Source of the DNA: Thiothrix subterranea
Lineage (GTDB): Bacteria > Pseudomonadota > Gammaproteobacteria > Thiotrichales > Thiotrichaceae
Direction: 5' to 3'
Assembly (NCBI RefSeq): GCF_016772315.1
Contig: NZ_CP053482.1
Location: 2,046,001-2,110,000, forward strand
DNA length: 64,000 nucleotides
Position 1 is the first letter of the stretch. Each line of letters begins with the position of its first letter. Both the position numbers and the translations under genes were made by a program. Below are positions 35,975-45,108 of this stretch, one piece after another. The notes beneath the pieces are model-generated. The model saw nothing but the letters and a program-made list of their open reading frames with translations, had not been told where the DNA came from and did no database searches.

Positions 35975-36322
35975 ATGAACGATTATTCTCTCACTACCGC
36001 GCCAAGCACTGACATTCTCTCCTCCGCTTTCCTGTTGGGGAACGTGGGCGCACCTTTTGTCATCGGTCTGGCGGTCGGCTATTTCGCCAAAAAAATGTTG
36101 CGGCTTGCCTTGTTTCTTGGCGGCGCGGCAATTGTGTTGTTGTTCGTCACCGAGTATTACGGGATTACCGAAATGACTGATGAAAAACTGCAAAGTGCTG
36201 CCAATGCCGCTACCGGCATGGTCAAACAATCGGGGGGTTTTCTGGTCGAACGCCTCTCGTACATCACCAGCAAGGGCGTGAGTGCAGTTGCTGGATTTTT
36301 TGTCGGACTGAAAATCGGCTAA
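35975..36322 (+). CDS. FUN14-family small membrane protein
   Basis: A 115-residue protein with two to three hydrophobic segments: FVIGLAVGYFAKKMLRLALF, LGGAAIVLLFVTEYYGI and a Gly-rich C-terminal helix (GVSAVAGFFVGLKIG). Length and pattern (GxxxGYxxKK, then a final FxxGxxxG) fit bacterial FUN14 proteins, whose function is unknown. An AT-rich promoter region divides it from the divergent cohesin-like gene. A short spacer separates it from the HMA gene. Confidence 0.75.
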   Translation: MNDYSLTTAPSTDILSSAFLLGNVGAPFVIGLAVGYFAKKMLRLALFLGGAAIVLLFVTEYYGITEMTDEKLQSAANAATGMVKQSGGFLVERLSYITSKGVSAVAGFFVGLKIG

Positions 36323-36394
36323 ACCTTGTGTTTTTTGGCTATTGACGCCATATTAATATCCCTAGATTAATCACCAGTCAGGGAGATGAGTGTC

Positions 36395-36682
36395 ATGGAA
36401 ACCCGTATCGAAGTTGAAAATATCCGCTGTGGTGGTTGTGCGAATACCATTTCCAAAAAACTAATGGAAAATGAACAAATCCAAGCGGTGGATGTCGATA
36501 TAGAGCATCAGGTTGTCACCTTGCATAGCAGCGAAGCCGTGCGTGACGCTGCCGTGCAAACCCTGTTTGGCCTTGGCTACCCCGAACGCGGTTCCGTCGA
36601 AGGCTTGGCATCCCTGAAAGAAAAAGCCCGTTCAGTCGTCAGTTGCGCGATTGGGCGGATTGACATGCCTAAAAAAGGTTAA
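36395..36682 (+). CDS. Heavy-metal-associated (HMA) domain protein
   Basis: A 95-residue cytoplasmic protein with an HMA fold and the metal-binding motif RCGGCANT (GxxCxxC-like: C-G-G-C) near residue 11. Such domains bind Cu(I) or similar ions and pass them to transporters. The ATG at 36395 has GGGAG nine bases upstream; the ATG at 36386 is too close to it. A C-terminal tail of about 30 residues has an extra Cys. No metal ATPase lies nearby. It ends four bases before the next gene. Confidence 0.85.
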   Translation: METRIEVENIRCGGCANTISKKLMENEQIQAVDVDIEHQVVTLHSSEAVRDAAVQTLFGLGYPERGSVEGLASLKEKARSVVSCAIGRIDMPKKG

Positions 36683-36686
36683 CCCC

Positions 36687-37046
36687 ATGAAATACCCTCT
36701 CATCCTGCTGACCCTGCTCGGCATCAGCACCAGTGCTACCCTCCATGCAGAAGACAGTGCCGCTGAAAACAACAATGCGGCACTCACTGAACTGTGTAAC
36801 ACCTATGCTGAAGAAGACGGCATTAGTGACGGTAAAAAATCAGCATACTTGCAAGAATGCTTGAGTAATATGACCGATTTAACCGAAAGCATACAGGAAG
36901 ATTTGCCCCTCGCGGCGGCGGAAGAAACCCCAGAACTCACTGAGTCAGCGACCAAGCCGGTCAATAATACTCCAGAGAAATTGGTGCAAAATGAGCTGGT
37001 TGAAACCCCGGATCCTTCCGCCGAACAACTGAGTGCTGGAAAATAG
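36687..37046 (+). CDS. Small secreted acidic protein
   Basis: A 119-residue protein with a signal peptide (LILLTLLGISTSATLHA) and a very acidic mature chain rich in Glu, Ala, Thr and Asn. Two cysteines (LCNTYAEEDGISDG...LQEC) could form a disulfide in a small helical N-terminal domain; the tail is probably disordered. No family recognised. It directly follows the HMA gene and may be cotranscribed. Confidence 0.65.
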   Translation: MKYPLILLTLLGISTSATLHAEDSAAENNNAALTELCNTYAEEDGISDGKKSAYLQECLSNMTDLTESIQEDLPLAAAEETPELTESATKPVNNTPEKLVQNELVETPDPSAEQLSAGK

Positions 37047-37155
37047 AACGCTTATATGCCATAAATCTATTTTAATTAAAAAAATCTATTTTACTTGATA
37101 AGCTGATTAGCTAATAAATAACAATATTCGACCTATTTATCAGGTGGGCAACAAT

Positions 37156-38769
37156 ATGATCGGGGTATTTGTCACCTTTTGGCGGCATCAACAAGGGCAA
37201 CACGCCGTTGCCAACGTACTGGATAGCGCCCAAGGATTCGTCGCCCGTGAGCGCGAACTCTTGGCATTGGATCACGCTTGGCACGATGAAGCCACCGGCT
37301 TTTTTCTACTCAATGCACTCGGCGGCACGGGGAAAACGTCCTTGCTGCAAGCGTGGTTAAGCAGGTTGGAAGCCGCTGATTGGTTGGGGGCTGACAAAGT
37401 GTATGCGTGGTCATTCCCCGACAGCACTGACGCGGCGGATGTGCCAGCATTGGTTGACGAATTCGTTCAACACGCGCTGCAATGGTTTGGCAATCACCTG
37501 ATTTTGCCCGAACACCCCCTTGAGCGCGTCAACCTGTTAGCCAAACTGATTCAACGCACGCGCACGCTCTTAGTGTTGGATAATTTCCCCAGTGTCAGTT
37601 TTGATGCTGATGAAATAACCGATGAATCACCCGCCCCGCAGACGCAGGCACTGGGTGTTCTCATTAATTTACTGGCAGCGTATAACCCCGGCTTATGCGT
37701 GATTGCGTCTCGCCAGCCATTGCCAAGCTGCGAAGTATTTCAACAACATATCACCCAATACACCTTGCCCGATTTGAGTGAAGACGAAGGTGCGGAATTA
37801 TTGCGTCAACGCGGGGTGCTCTTATTACCCGATACCTTGCGAAGACTTTCACATGACTTTTGCGGTCATGCGCTTACCCTCAATTTATTGGGGTCACACC
37901 TTGCTAACGGTGGGCGTGTCGAAGAAGCACACAGCATTCTGGCATGGCGCGATAAAGAGCGCGAAGGCTTACAAACACGGCGCGTACTCGCCTTAATCGA
38001 ACAATGGCTGTGGAAAACCCCAGAGCTATTATTGCTCTACCTCATCACTTTATTGGATCGCCCGGTGACGCAAAAAGAATTATTCTTGCTGCTGCACAGT
38101 CAGCGACAAGCGTGGTTTCAGCGTTGGTTGAAGCCCGATGAAACCCTGCAAGCGCTGGTGCCGCTGAGCAAACTCAGTATTCGCGAATTTTCCAGAGTGC
38201 AACGCCGCTTGTATCACCTTCAATTGATTACCGCCGCTCCCGACACCGGCGCATTGGATGTGCATAGCCTGTTACGCACCTATTTCCGCGAACGGGTACG
38301 CGCCAGATTCCCCGGCATTCCCGAACGCCTGCAAAGTTTATTGGAAAAATGCACGCAAACGCTCGCCACCGTGCTTCCCCCTAATACCGCGACCTTGCCC
38401 GGTAGTCAGATCAAATATTTGGCATTGGGGCATTCCGACTTGCAAGCAACCGTCACAGCGACTCGCTCGCTCGGCGTCAAACTGGAAAAATCCGCCCTAC
38501 AAAAACATTGGTATCGCGCTTCGATCATTGCGAATCACTTGTGTGAACACCATTTGATTCTCGGTAATCTCGCGGCGGCGATGTATTGCGCCCGACGCGG
38601 GGTGGCGTATGCGGAACTCAGCCACGACCAACCCAGCATGGCGCAAAACATGAAGCTGTTGACGCGCTTATTGCGTTTAACCGGCGGCGTTCGCGAAGCC
38701 GCATTCCTGTTGCAACGCGCTCGTAATATGGCGGGCAGCCAACCCACGGTTAAACGCCTCAGTGCCTGA
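37156..38769 (+). CDS. STAND/NB-ARC-like NTPase, first of a paralogous pair
   Basis: A 537-residue protein. An REREL...LDHAW lead-in is followed by Walker A in GGTGKTSLL, VYAWSFPDS, FVQHALQWFG, Walker B TLLVLDNF, sensor ASRQPLP and the GHALTLNLLGSHLA winged-helix region, all typical of bacterial STAND NTPases. After it come helical segments with TPR-like character (AAMYCARRGVAYAELSH). Many relatives carry an N-terminal TIR, CHAT or nuclease effector; none is present here. The start ATG has AGGTGG in front. A regulatory or defence role is inferred. Confidence 0.82.
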   Translation: MIGVFVTFWRHQQGQHAVANVLDSAQGFVARERELLALDHAWHDEATGFFLLNALGGTGKTSLLQAWLSRLEAADWLGADKVYAWSFPDSTDAADVPALVDEFVQHALQWFGNHLILPEHPLERVNLLAKLIQRTRTLLVLDNFPSVSFDADEITDESPAPQTQALGVLINLLAAYNPGLCVIASRQPLPSCEVFQQHITQYTLPDLSEDEGAELLRQRGVLLLPDTLRRLSHDFCGHALTLNLLGSHLANGGRVEEAHSILAWRDKEREGLQTRRVLALIEQWLWKTPELLLLYLITLLDRPVTQKELFLLLHSQRQAWFQRWLKPDETLQALVPLSKLSIREFSRVQRRLYHLQLITAAPDTGALDVHSLLRTYFRERVRARFPGIPERLQSLLEKCTQTLATVLPPNTATLPGSQIKYLALGHSDLQATVTATRSLGVKLEKSALQKHWYRASIIANHLCEHHLILGNLAAAMYCARRGVAYAELSHDQPSMAQNMKLLTRLLRLTGGVREAAFLLQRARNMAGSQPTVKRLSA

Positions 38770-38882
38770 CTGAACTTTCTGCCAGAAAGGGGGACTGAAT
38801 GGCAGATGGGTTGCTTGACAAGTGCGGATGATTTGCTACCGTGTAGCCCATAAAAACGTTTTACAGGCATTGGGGAATGCAA

Positions 38883-40559
38883 ATGACCAGGATCTTTATC
38901 CGGGACGAATACCATTGTGGGCAGCGCGATACCGAGGCGGAAGACTACGTTAAGCAGTTTGAAACCCCCGTATTATTTGGGCGTACTCACGAAATCGGTT
39001 TACTCAATCAAGCTTGGGTTGATAGCCAGTCACGCTTATTTTTGTTGCATGGGGAGGCGGGGATAGGCAAAACCGCCCTAATACATAAATGGCTGCATAC
39101 CCTGCAAAAAAAGCACTGGCATGACGCCGAAACGGTATTCCTCTGGTCATTTTACCCACCCGATCTTACTCAGCCCCTGCAAGACCCGGTAGAAGAATTT
39201 TTCCGCTATGCGCTGCATTGGTTTGGTGGAGAAGTCGCCACCTGCTGCCCCAATTTATTACAGGGTGAATATTTAGCCAAATTGGTGAGTGCGCACCATA
39301 CTTTATTGATTTTGGACGGTGTAGAAACCTTACAATACACCAAAGGCAGCAGCGAGAACCAAGTCGGCGACCCGCGTCTGAATGTGTTATTGGAACGCCT
39401 TGCTGCTCAAAATCCAGGTCTGTGCGTTGTCATTGGGCGCAAATCCTTAGCAGGCAACTTCCCCGACGCCGGAGTCAAACGCCATGCACTGGAAAAATTA
39501 TCCGTCGATGCCGCTGCCGAATGCTTAACCCACAAAGGCGTGCAAGCCGATAGCGACAAATTGCGTCAAATGGCGGTCGATTACGGGCAAAATCCTCTGA
39601 CCATGCATTTGCTGGGTGGCTACCTGAGCGTGTGGCACGCGGGCGATTGGCAACGCATGGATCGAATCCCTGTGTTGATGGATCAGCAAGCCGACGGTCG
39701 CCAAGCCCGCCGCATTCTGGTCGCCAACGCCACCGAATTGCACGGCAAACCCAGCGAAGCCATCCTCTATCTCTTGAGTTTGTTGTACCGCCCAGTGCAC
39801 TGGGACACGTTGGAAGCCTTACTCAGTCGAGAGCGTGGCTGGTCGCTGCCCCCGATTTTCAAGCGTCCGCCGCAAGACAATTACGCCAGCCTGATCGCAG
39901 GCTTCTTACGCCTAAGCCAACGCAAGCGTTACCAAGCCATCCTGCAATTGCGTGAATTGGGTTTGCTGGAACTCTCCGGGCGGTGTTTCTGGCTGCCGCT
40001 GTGGGTGCGGGAAGCTTACCAACGGCAATTCAAATACGATTGGCCGGTGGCGTGGAAACAAACCAATGCGCACCTGATGCAATACCACGCGGCGCTGCCG
40101 CCTGTTACCGACACGCTGGCAAATATCGTCCCGCTGACGGTCACACAAAAATCGGTCAAAGTAACCGGACCGTTCGGCAAATTAATTACCCCGACGCCCA
40201 CCACCGTCGCCGAACCTGTCATGGTCGCTGAAACGGTAACACCACCACCTGAGTTCACCGAAGCCAGCGTGTATACACCGAACATTGATTTGGCATGGCT
40301 CAGCAGCATAACGCCCGCGCTCACCGCAGCCTTGCCACCTGCTGCAATCATCAGTAGCGCGGAAATCAATCCGGTGATTGAGGTATCGGCAGAGCCACCC
40401 GCGCTGCAACGCACTGACCTCGACAAGATGATTGAGCTAATGACCCAGCTCAAACGCTATCAGAACACCTTACACACCTTGCAAATTCGTACCAAAAAAT
40501 ACCAAAAACAAGTCCGCCAATTGGATAAAGAGGTGCAAGCGTGTGCCGTCCGCGCTTGA
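38883..40559 (+). CDS. STAND/NB-ARC-like NTPase, second of a paralogous pair
   Basis: A 558-residue paralogue of the previous gene: FGRTHEIGLLNQAW, Walker A GEAGIGKTALI, FLWSFYPPD, FFRYALHWFGGE, Walker B TLLILDGVE, IGRKSLAG and GQNPLTMHLLGGYL. The C-terminal third is different: a Pro/Thr-rich linker and a final coiled coil (MTQLKRYQNTLHTLQ, KKYQKQVRQLDKEV), suited to self-assembly or partner binding. No effector domain is evident. The two genes are 113 bases apart on one strand. Confidence 0.82.
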   Translation: MTRIFIRDEYHCGQRDTEAEDYVKQFETPVLFGRTHEIGLLNQAWVDSQSRLFLLHGEAGIGKTALIHKWLHTLQKKHWHDAETVFLWSFYPPDLTQPLQDPVEEFFRYALHWFGGEVATCCPNLLQGEYLAKLVSAHHTLLILDGVETLQYTKGSSENQVGDPRLNVLLERLAAQNPGLCVVIGRKSLAGNFPDAGVKRHALEKLSVDAAAECLTHKGVQADSDKLRQMAVDYGQNPLTMHLLGGYLSVWHAGDWQRMDRIPVLMDQQADGRQARRILVANATELHGKPSEAILYLLSLLYRPVHWDTLEALLSRERGWSLPPIFKRPPQDNYASLIAGFLRLSQRKRYQAILQLRELGLLELSGRCFWLPLWVREAYQRQFKYDWPVAWKQTNAHLMQYHAALPPVTDTLANIVPLTVTQKSVKVTGPFGKLITPTPTTVAEPVMVAETVTPPPEFTEASVYTPNIDLAWLSSITPALTAALPPAAIISSAEINPVIEVSAEPPALQRTDLDKMIELMTQLKRYQNTLHTLQIRTKKYQKQVRQLDKEVQACAVRA

Positions 40560-40636
40560 CGGATAATAACGAAGGCAGTTACCGATTGTTGTGAGAACTG
40601 CTATGTTAAGTCACGTTATTGAAAGGGATGCCCGCC

Positions 40637-41479
40637 ATGTCGACCAATGTGATTAATGTTTTTTGCCAATTAAATTACACCATCGTCGAACCCACGAGTT
40701 TTGTGTTCAGCATTGCACCCGCGAAAACAGATTTCCAACAGCTACAGCAAGAAGCGTTAACGGTGACGCCTTATACGCCGGTGGAGTGGGTGGACATTGG
40801 CGACTACGGCAGTCGTTTGATACGTTTTCAAGCACAACCGGGGACGTTAACGGTAGAATACCGTGCCAGCGTGCAGTTAATGCCAGTGTTGATGCCTGCC
40901 GCACCCTTAGAGGAAATTCAATTTAGCGCCTTATCCGCTGATATTTTACCTTATTTAAACCCCAGCCGTTATTGTGAATCGGATCGCTTAGGCCGTTTTG
41001 CTTTTAAGGAATTTGGTCAGTTACCCATGGGGTATGCACGGGTGCAGGCTGTCGCTGATTGGGTCTATCACAATATTGATTACCTGCCCGGCAGCACCGA
41101 TGCTTCATCCGGTGCTTGCGATGTATTGATTCAGCGGGCGGGTGTGTGCCGCGATTTTGCGCATTTAAGCATTGCGTTTTGTCGCGCTCTGGGCATTCCG
41201 GCACGCTACGTCGCGGGGTATGCACCTGAATTGAATCCCCCGGATTTCCACGGCTTTTTCGAGGCGTATTTGGGCGACAAGTGGTATTTATTTGATGCGA
41301 CGAAACTTGCCCCAGTGAGTGGTTTTGTGCGCATTGGCACGGGTCGTGATGCTGCTGATGCGTCTTTCGCGACGCTTGTCGGTGAAGCCGCAATGGATAG
41401 CATGGTGGTGGCAGCGGTAACAGCTTCTGGTGAAAGTCTTCCCGATAACGGGGGCGCGGTGTCTAGCGCCACGCAATGA
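40637..41479 (+). CDS. Transglutaminase-like protein
   Basis: A 280-residue cytoplasmic protein. A beta-rich N-terminal domain is followed by a transglutaminase/protease-like core with Cys in AGVCRDFAHL (about 171), His in DFHGFFEAYL (about 204) and Asp in LFDATK (about 220). Such proteins cleave or crosslink peptides in bacteria; many sit with ATP-grasp/alpha-E genes, but these are absent here. The ATG at 40637 has GGGATG-type sequence nine bases upstream. The substrate is unknown. Confidence 0.87.
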   Translation: MSTNVINVFCQLNYTIVEPTSFVFSIAPAKTDFQQLQQEALTVTPYTPVEWVDIGDYGSRLIRFQAQPGTLTVEYRASVQLMPVLMPAAPLEEIQFSALSADILPYLNPSRYCESDRLGRFAFKEFGQLPMGYARVQAVADWVYHNIDYLPGSTDASSGACDVLIQRAGVCRDFAHLSIAFCRALGIPARYVAGYAPELNPPDFHGFFEAYLGDKWYLFDATKLAPVSGFVRIGTGRDAADASFATLVGEAAMDSMVVAAVTASGESLPDNGGAVSSATQ

Positions 41480-41577
41480 GTGACGCTTTGTACAACGTGA
41501 CGGATGACTGACAGACAGAACCCTTTTTCCCGTATCTGCGCTATACTGCCCGCCTGTTCAACACCTTGCTGGCACTC

Positions 41578-43380
41578 ATGGCTTTACTTCACTTACGCAA
41601 TATCCACCTCGAAAACGGCGACAATCGCCTGTTTGACGGCATCGACCTCACCATTGAACCGAACGAACGCTTGTGTTTGTTAGGGCGCAACGGTACGGGC
41701 AAATCCACCCTCATGAAGCTGTTGTGCCGCGACATCCTGCCGGATGATGGCGAAATGATTCACCAGCCCGAACTCAAAATCGCCCGCCTGCAACAAGACG
41801 TGCCGCATGACCTTTCTGCCCGCATTTTCGACATTGTGGCAGAAGGCTTAGGCGAAGTAGCCCCCGAAGACGACTGGCAAATCCAGTGGAAAGTCGACAC
41901 CGTGCTTTCCCGCATCCAGCTTGACCCTGATACCTTGTTTGAAAGCCTCTCCGGTGGCTGGAAACGTCGCGCATTGCTGGCTCGCGCCCTCGTTGCCGAA
42001 CCCGATTTGCTGTTGCTGGACGAACCGACCAACCACCTCGACATCCCCGCGATTGAATGGTTGGAAAACTTCCTGATGGGCTTCAAAAGCACGCTGTTGT
42101 TTGTCAGCCATGACCGCTCCTTCGTGCAAAAATTGGCGACGCGCATTATTGAACTCGACCGGGGCAAGCTCACCAGTTGGCCGGGCAATTTTCAAAAATA
42201 CCAAGAAAACAAACAAGCCGCGCTCGATGCCGAAGCCCAACAAGCCGCGCTGTTCGACAAGCGCTTAGCCGACGAAGAAGTGTGGATACGCCAAGGTGTC
42301 AAAGCCCGTCGCACCCGTAACGAAGGCCGCGTGCGCCGCTTGGAAGCGATGCGCGAAGAATTCAAGCAACGCCGCAACCTGCAAGGCAAAGTCACCGCGC
42401 AAATCGGGCAAGGCGACAATTCCGGCAAAATCGTGGTCGAAGCCGAACACTTGGATTACGGCTGGGATGGCAAGTTGTTGATTCAAGACTTCAACACCAC
42501 CGTCTTGCGTGGTGACAAGATCGGCATTATTGGCCCCAACGGTGTCGGCAAAACCACTCTGATCAAACTGTTATTAGGGCAATTACAGCCCACGGCGGGT
42601 ACGGTCAAGCTCGGCACACGCTTGCAAGTCGCCTATTTCGACCAACACCGTTCGCAATTTGATGGCGAAAAAAACCTGCGCGATAATATCGCCAGCGGTT
42701 CCGATTTTGTGGAAATCAACGGGCAAAAGCGCCATATCATCAGCTATTTGCAGGATTTCCTGTTCACCCCGCTGCAAATCCAAAAGCCGGTGAAAGTGCT
42801 GTCCGGCGGCGAACGTAACCGTTTATTGCTGGCGCGATTGTTCTCGCAACCTTCCAATTTACTGGTGCTCGACGAACCGACCAACGACCTCGATGCCGAA
42901 ACCCTCGAATTGTTGGAAGAATTGCTGATCGACTACCAAGGCACGTTATTGCTGATTTCGCATGACAGAAGTTTCCTCAACTCAGTGGTCACGCGCACCA
43001 TCGTGTTTGATAACGACACGATTGGCGAATACGCGGGCGGTTACGACGACTGGCTGTTACAACGCCCGCAGCCGGTGTCAGAGAAAGACAAATCTGCCGC
43101 CAAAACCGAAAAACCGGCGGAAAAACCCGTCGTGGTCGCCGCTAAACCCGCTCCCAAAAAAAAGCTCAGTTTCAAGGATCAGCGCGAACTTGAACAATTG
43201 CCTGCCCGCATTGAGCAACTGGAATTGGCGATTGCCGCCCTCCACGAGCTGATGAGCCAGCCCGATTTTTTCCAACAAAGTGCCGCTCAAGTGGCAGCAC
43301 GTCAGGATGAATTGCAAACGCTGGAGGCGGAAATGGAAACCACGTTCGCCCGTTGGGAAGCGCTGGAACAACAAGCTTAA
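41578..43380 (+). CDS. uup: ABC-F ATPase Uup
   Basis: A 600-residue protein with two ABC domains and no membrane helices. Domain 1: GRNGTGKSTL, LSGGWKRRALLARAL, LLLDEPTNHLDIPAIEW. Domain 2: GPNGVGKTTL, LSGGERNRLLLARLF, LLVLDEPTNDLDAETLE. The Lys/Pro-rich linker and C-terminal coiled coil (LPARIEQLELAIAALHELM) identify Uup rather than EttA or YheS. Uup acts on ribosomes and suppresses transposon excision and replication defects. Start chosen at the ATG (41578); a TTG just upstream is less likely. Confidence 0.94.
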   Translation: MALLHLRNIHLENGDNRLFDGIDLTIEPNERLCLLGRNGTGKSTLMKLLCRDILPDDGEMIHQPELKIARLQQDVPHDLSARIFDIVAEGLGEVAPEDDWQIQWKVDTVLSRIQLDPDTLFESLSGGWKRRALLARALVAEPDLLLLDEPTNHLDIPAIEWLENFLMGFKSTLLFVSHDRSFVQKLATRIIELDRGKLTSWPGNFQKYQENKQAALDAEAQQAALFDKRLADEEVWIRQGVKARRTRNEGRVRRLEAMREEFKQRRNLQGKVTAQIGQGDNSGKIVVEAEHLDYGWDGKLLIQDFNTTVLRGDKIGIIGPNGVGKTTLIKLLLGQLQPTAGTVKLGTRLQVAYFDQHRSQFDGEKNLRDNIASGSDFVEINGQKRHIISYLQDFLFTPLQIQKPVKVLSGGERNRLLLARLFSQPSNLLVLDEPTNDLDAETLELLEELLIDYQGTLLLISHDRSFLNSVVTRTIVFDNDTIGEYAGGYDDWLLQRPQPVSEKDKSAAKTEKPAEKPVVVAAKPAPKKKLSFKDQRELEQLPARIEQLELAIAALHELMSQPDFFQQSAAQVAARQDELQTLEAEMETTFARWEALEQQA

Positions 43381-43390
43381 GCTTGCGGGC

Positions 43391-43425
43391 ATAAAAAAAC
43401 CGGCGTCCACAAGTGTCGGCCGGTT
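43391..43425 (-). terminator. Intrinsic terminator, leftward
   Basis: The stem AACCGGC / GCCGGTT (43398-43404 with 43419-43425), read on the minus strand, is followed by a run of seven T. On the plus strand no T run follows, so it is not suited to end uup. Confidence 0.7.
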
Positions 43426-43560
43426 GAAATATGTGCCAGATGATATGGTCAGTTGAGGGGTCTCTGGCACACCAAGTTGATTAGAAAGAGTCCTTACAAC
43501 TTGAAATCAGCATAGCAAACAAAAAGTTAATGCCGGTTTACACGTCAAGTCTTTTTCCAT
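43391..43560 (-). ncRNA. Candidate small RNA downstream of uup, leftward
   Basis: The 234-bp gap between uup and cmoM has a leftward terminator but no leftward gene. Upstream of it in that direction is a perfect 8-bp stem (GTGCCAGA, 43433-43440, with TCTGGCAC, 43463-43470). A TATGCT box is visible near 43510 but without a consensus -35, so the 5' end is uncertain. The RNA would be about 110-130 bases. No known class is recognised. Confidence 0.4.
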
Positions 43561-43614
43561 GATCTTTGTCAAAAATTGTGGGAATTTTCCTAGTAATCAC
43601 CATAGGTTTCCGCC

Positions 43615-44397
43615 ATGCAACACGACCGCATCTTTGATGGTTTGGCTCAACGCTTCCAGCGCAGCATCTACGATGACCCGCGTGGCGCGATTCGCTTGGC
43701 TATTCTGCAAGATGATTTGCAAGCCTTGGTGGTCAATACCCGTCCGTTGCGGATTCTGGATGCCGGTGGCGGCTTGGGGCAAATGGCGATTTGGTTAGCA
43801 GAGCAAGGCCACCGTGTGGTGTTGGCGGAACCGTCCGGCGAAATGTTGCAACGCGCTGCCGCCACCATTGTCGACGCTGGGGTGCAAGATTCCATCCAAT
43901 TATTGCCGCTGAGTGTGCAAGAACTCGCCGCCAACGACTGTGGCAGTTTTGACCTGATTACGTTTCACGCGGTATTGGAATGGATGGCGCAACCACGCGC
44001 GGGCTTAGCCGAGTTGTTGTCCCATTTGAAACCCGGTGGCTGGTTGTCGCTGATGTTTTTCAACCACCATTCCACCGTGATGCGGCGGCTGATTGCCGGT
44101 GATTTGGAAACCGTGCGCCAAGGCAATATTGCCAGTGATGGGCAACGCGGCTTAGCACCGATTTCCCCGCTGAAACCCGATGAAGTCTTAAGCTGGCTGG
44201 CTCCCATGGGTTTGGAATTGCATACCTGGTCGGGGGTGCGCTGCTTTTACGATTACATGTACCGCGATGTGCGCAAAGCCGCCAAATTGGAAGAAGTGTT
44301 GCCACTGGAACGCCAGTATTCGCAACAAGAACCTTGGCGTTCGCTGGCGCGTTACCAGCACATGCTGTGCCGCAAACTCACAACCACCGGCGAATAG
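43615..44397 (+). CDS. cmoM: tRNA 5-carboxymethoxyuridine methyltransferase CmoM
   Basis: A 260-residue class I SAM methyltransferase that makes the methyl ester of cmo5U at tRNA position 34. It closely parallels E. coli CmoM (SmtA): FDGLAQRFQRSIYDDPRGAI, LDAGGGLGQMAIWLA as SAM motif I, LITFHAVLEWMAQPRAGL, HLKPGGWLSLMFFNHH, and FYDYMYRDVRKAAKLEEV. It overlaps the convergent SCO1 gene by about 20 bases. No cmoA or cmoB is in the window. Confidence 0.94.
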   Translation: MQHDRIFDGLAQRFQRSIYDDPRGAIRLAILQDDLQALVVNTRPLRILDAGGGLGQMAIWLAEQGHRVVLAEPSGEMLQRAAATIVDAGVQDSIQLLPLSVQELAANDCGSFDLITFHAVLEWMAQPRAGLAELLSHLKPGGWLSLMFFNHHSTVMRRLIAGDLETVRQGNIASDGQRGLAPISPLKPDEVLSWLAPMGLELHTWSGVRCFYDYMYRDVRKAAKLEEVLPLERQYSQQEPWRSLARYQHMLCRKLTTTGE

Positions 44398-44974
44398 CAG
44401 CGGCTAATTCAGCGGGGGGCACCGCGTGTTGCACTTGTTCGCGCACTTGCCCTTGCTTATCAATCACGTACAAAATCGCGGAATGGTCGATGGTGTACGC
44501 CATGGCTGACCCCGGCACTTCCACCTTGCGGTAAAATGCATTGTAACGGCGGGTAATTTCCTGCAATTGTGCTTGTTCGCCGCTCACGCCCACCAGATTG
44601 GGGTGAAAATAACCGACGTAACGCTGGATGTGCGCCAAGGTGTCGCGTTCCGGGTCAACCGATACGAATAACCCTTGCACTTGCTGCAATTCGGCAGCAT
44701 TCAACTGCCCCAGCGCGGCTTTCAATGTCGCCATTGAGGTGGGGCAAATATCCGGGCAGGCGGTGTAGCCAAAATACAGCACCACGGTTTTGCCACGAAA
44801 ATCACGCAGATTGACCGCGCCATTGACGCCTTGCAAGGTAAAATCCCCACCTTGCGGTAAGGGTAAAGCGGCATCGCTGACTACCGCATCCGGGCTGAAA
44901 AATCCGGCGGCGATCCACGCACCACCCGCGCCTAAGGCCATGGCTAATACGACCCCAATGATTTGTTTCAACAT
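44378..44974 (-). CDS. SCO1/SenC family copper/thiol protein
   Basis: A 198-residue membrane-anchored thioredoxin-fold protein: N-terminal helix (IIGVVLAMALGAGGAWIA), FGYTACPDICPTSM with the CxxxC copper site, FVSVDPERDTL, and the third ligand His in YTIDHSAILYV. SCO proteins deliver copper to the CuA site of cytochrome oxidase or keep its thiols reduced. Its 3' end overlaps cmoM. No oxidase genes are near. Confidence 0.93.
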   Translation of the reverse strand: MLKQIIGVVLAMALGAGGAWIAAGFFSPDAVVSDAALPLPQGGDFTLQGVNGAVNLRDFRGKTVVLYFGYTACPDICPTSMATLKAALGQLNAAELQQVQGLFVSVDPERDTLAHIQRYVGYFHPNLVGVSGEQAQLQEITRRYNAFYRKVEVPGSAMAYTIDHSAILYVIDKQGQVREQVQHAVPPAELAAAIRRWL

Positions 44975-45108
44975 CAAACTCTACTCAAGCGGTTATCAAT
45001 AATGCTAAGATAAGCCCAATCAAAGGGGCATACCTTGAAAAAAAGCAAGCAGGATCATATTAACAACAATATCCTGTCCGTGGGACACGTTATCTGCGTA
45101 CTATAACA

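Noticed and set aside
38788-38805. Palindrome CTTTCTGCCAGAAAG between the STAND genes
   Set aside because: The 7-bp stem lacks a T run and has no partner repeats; chance cannot be excluded.
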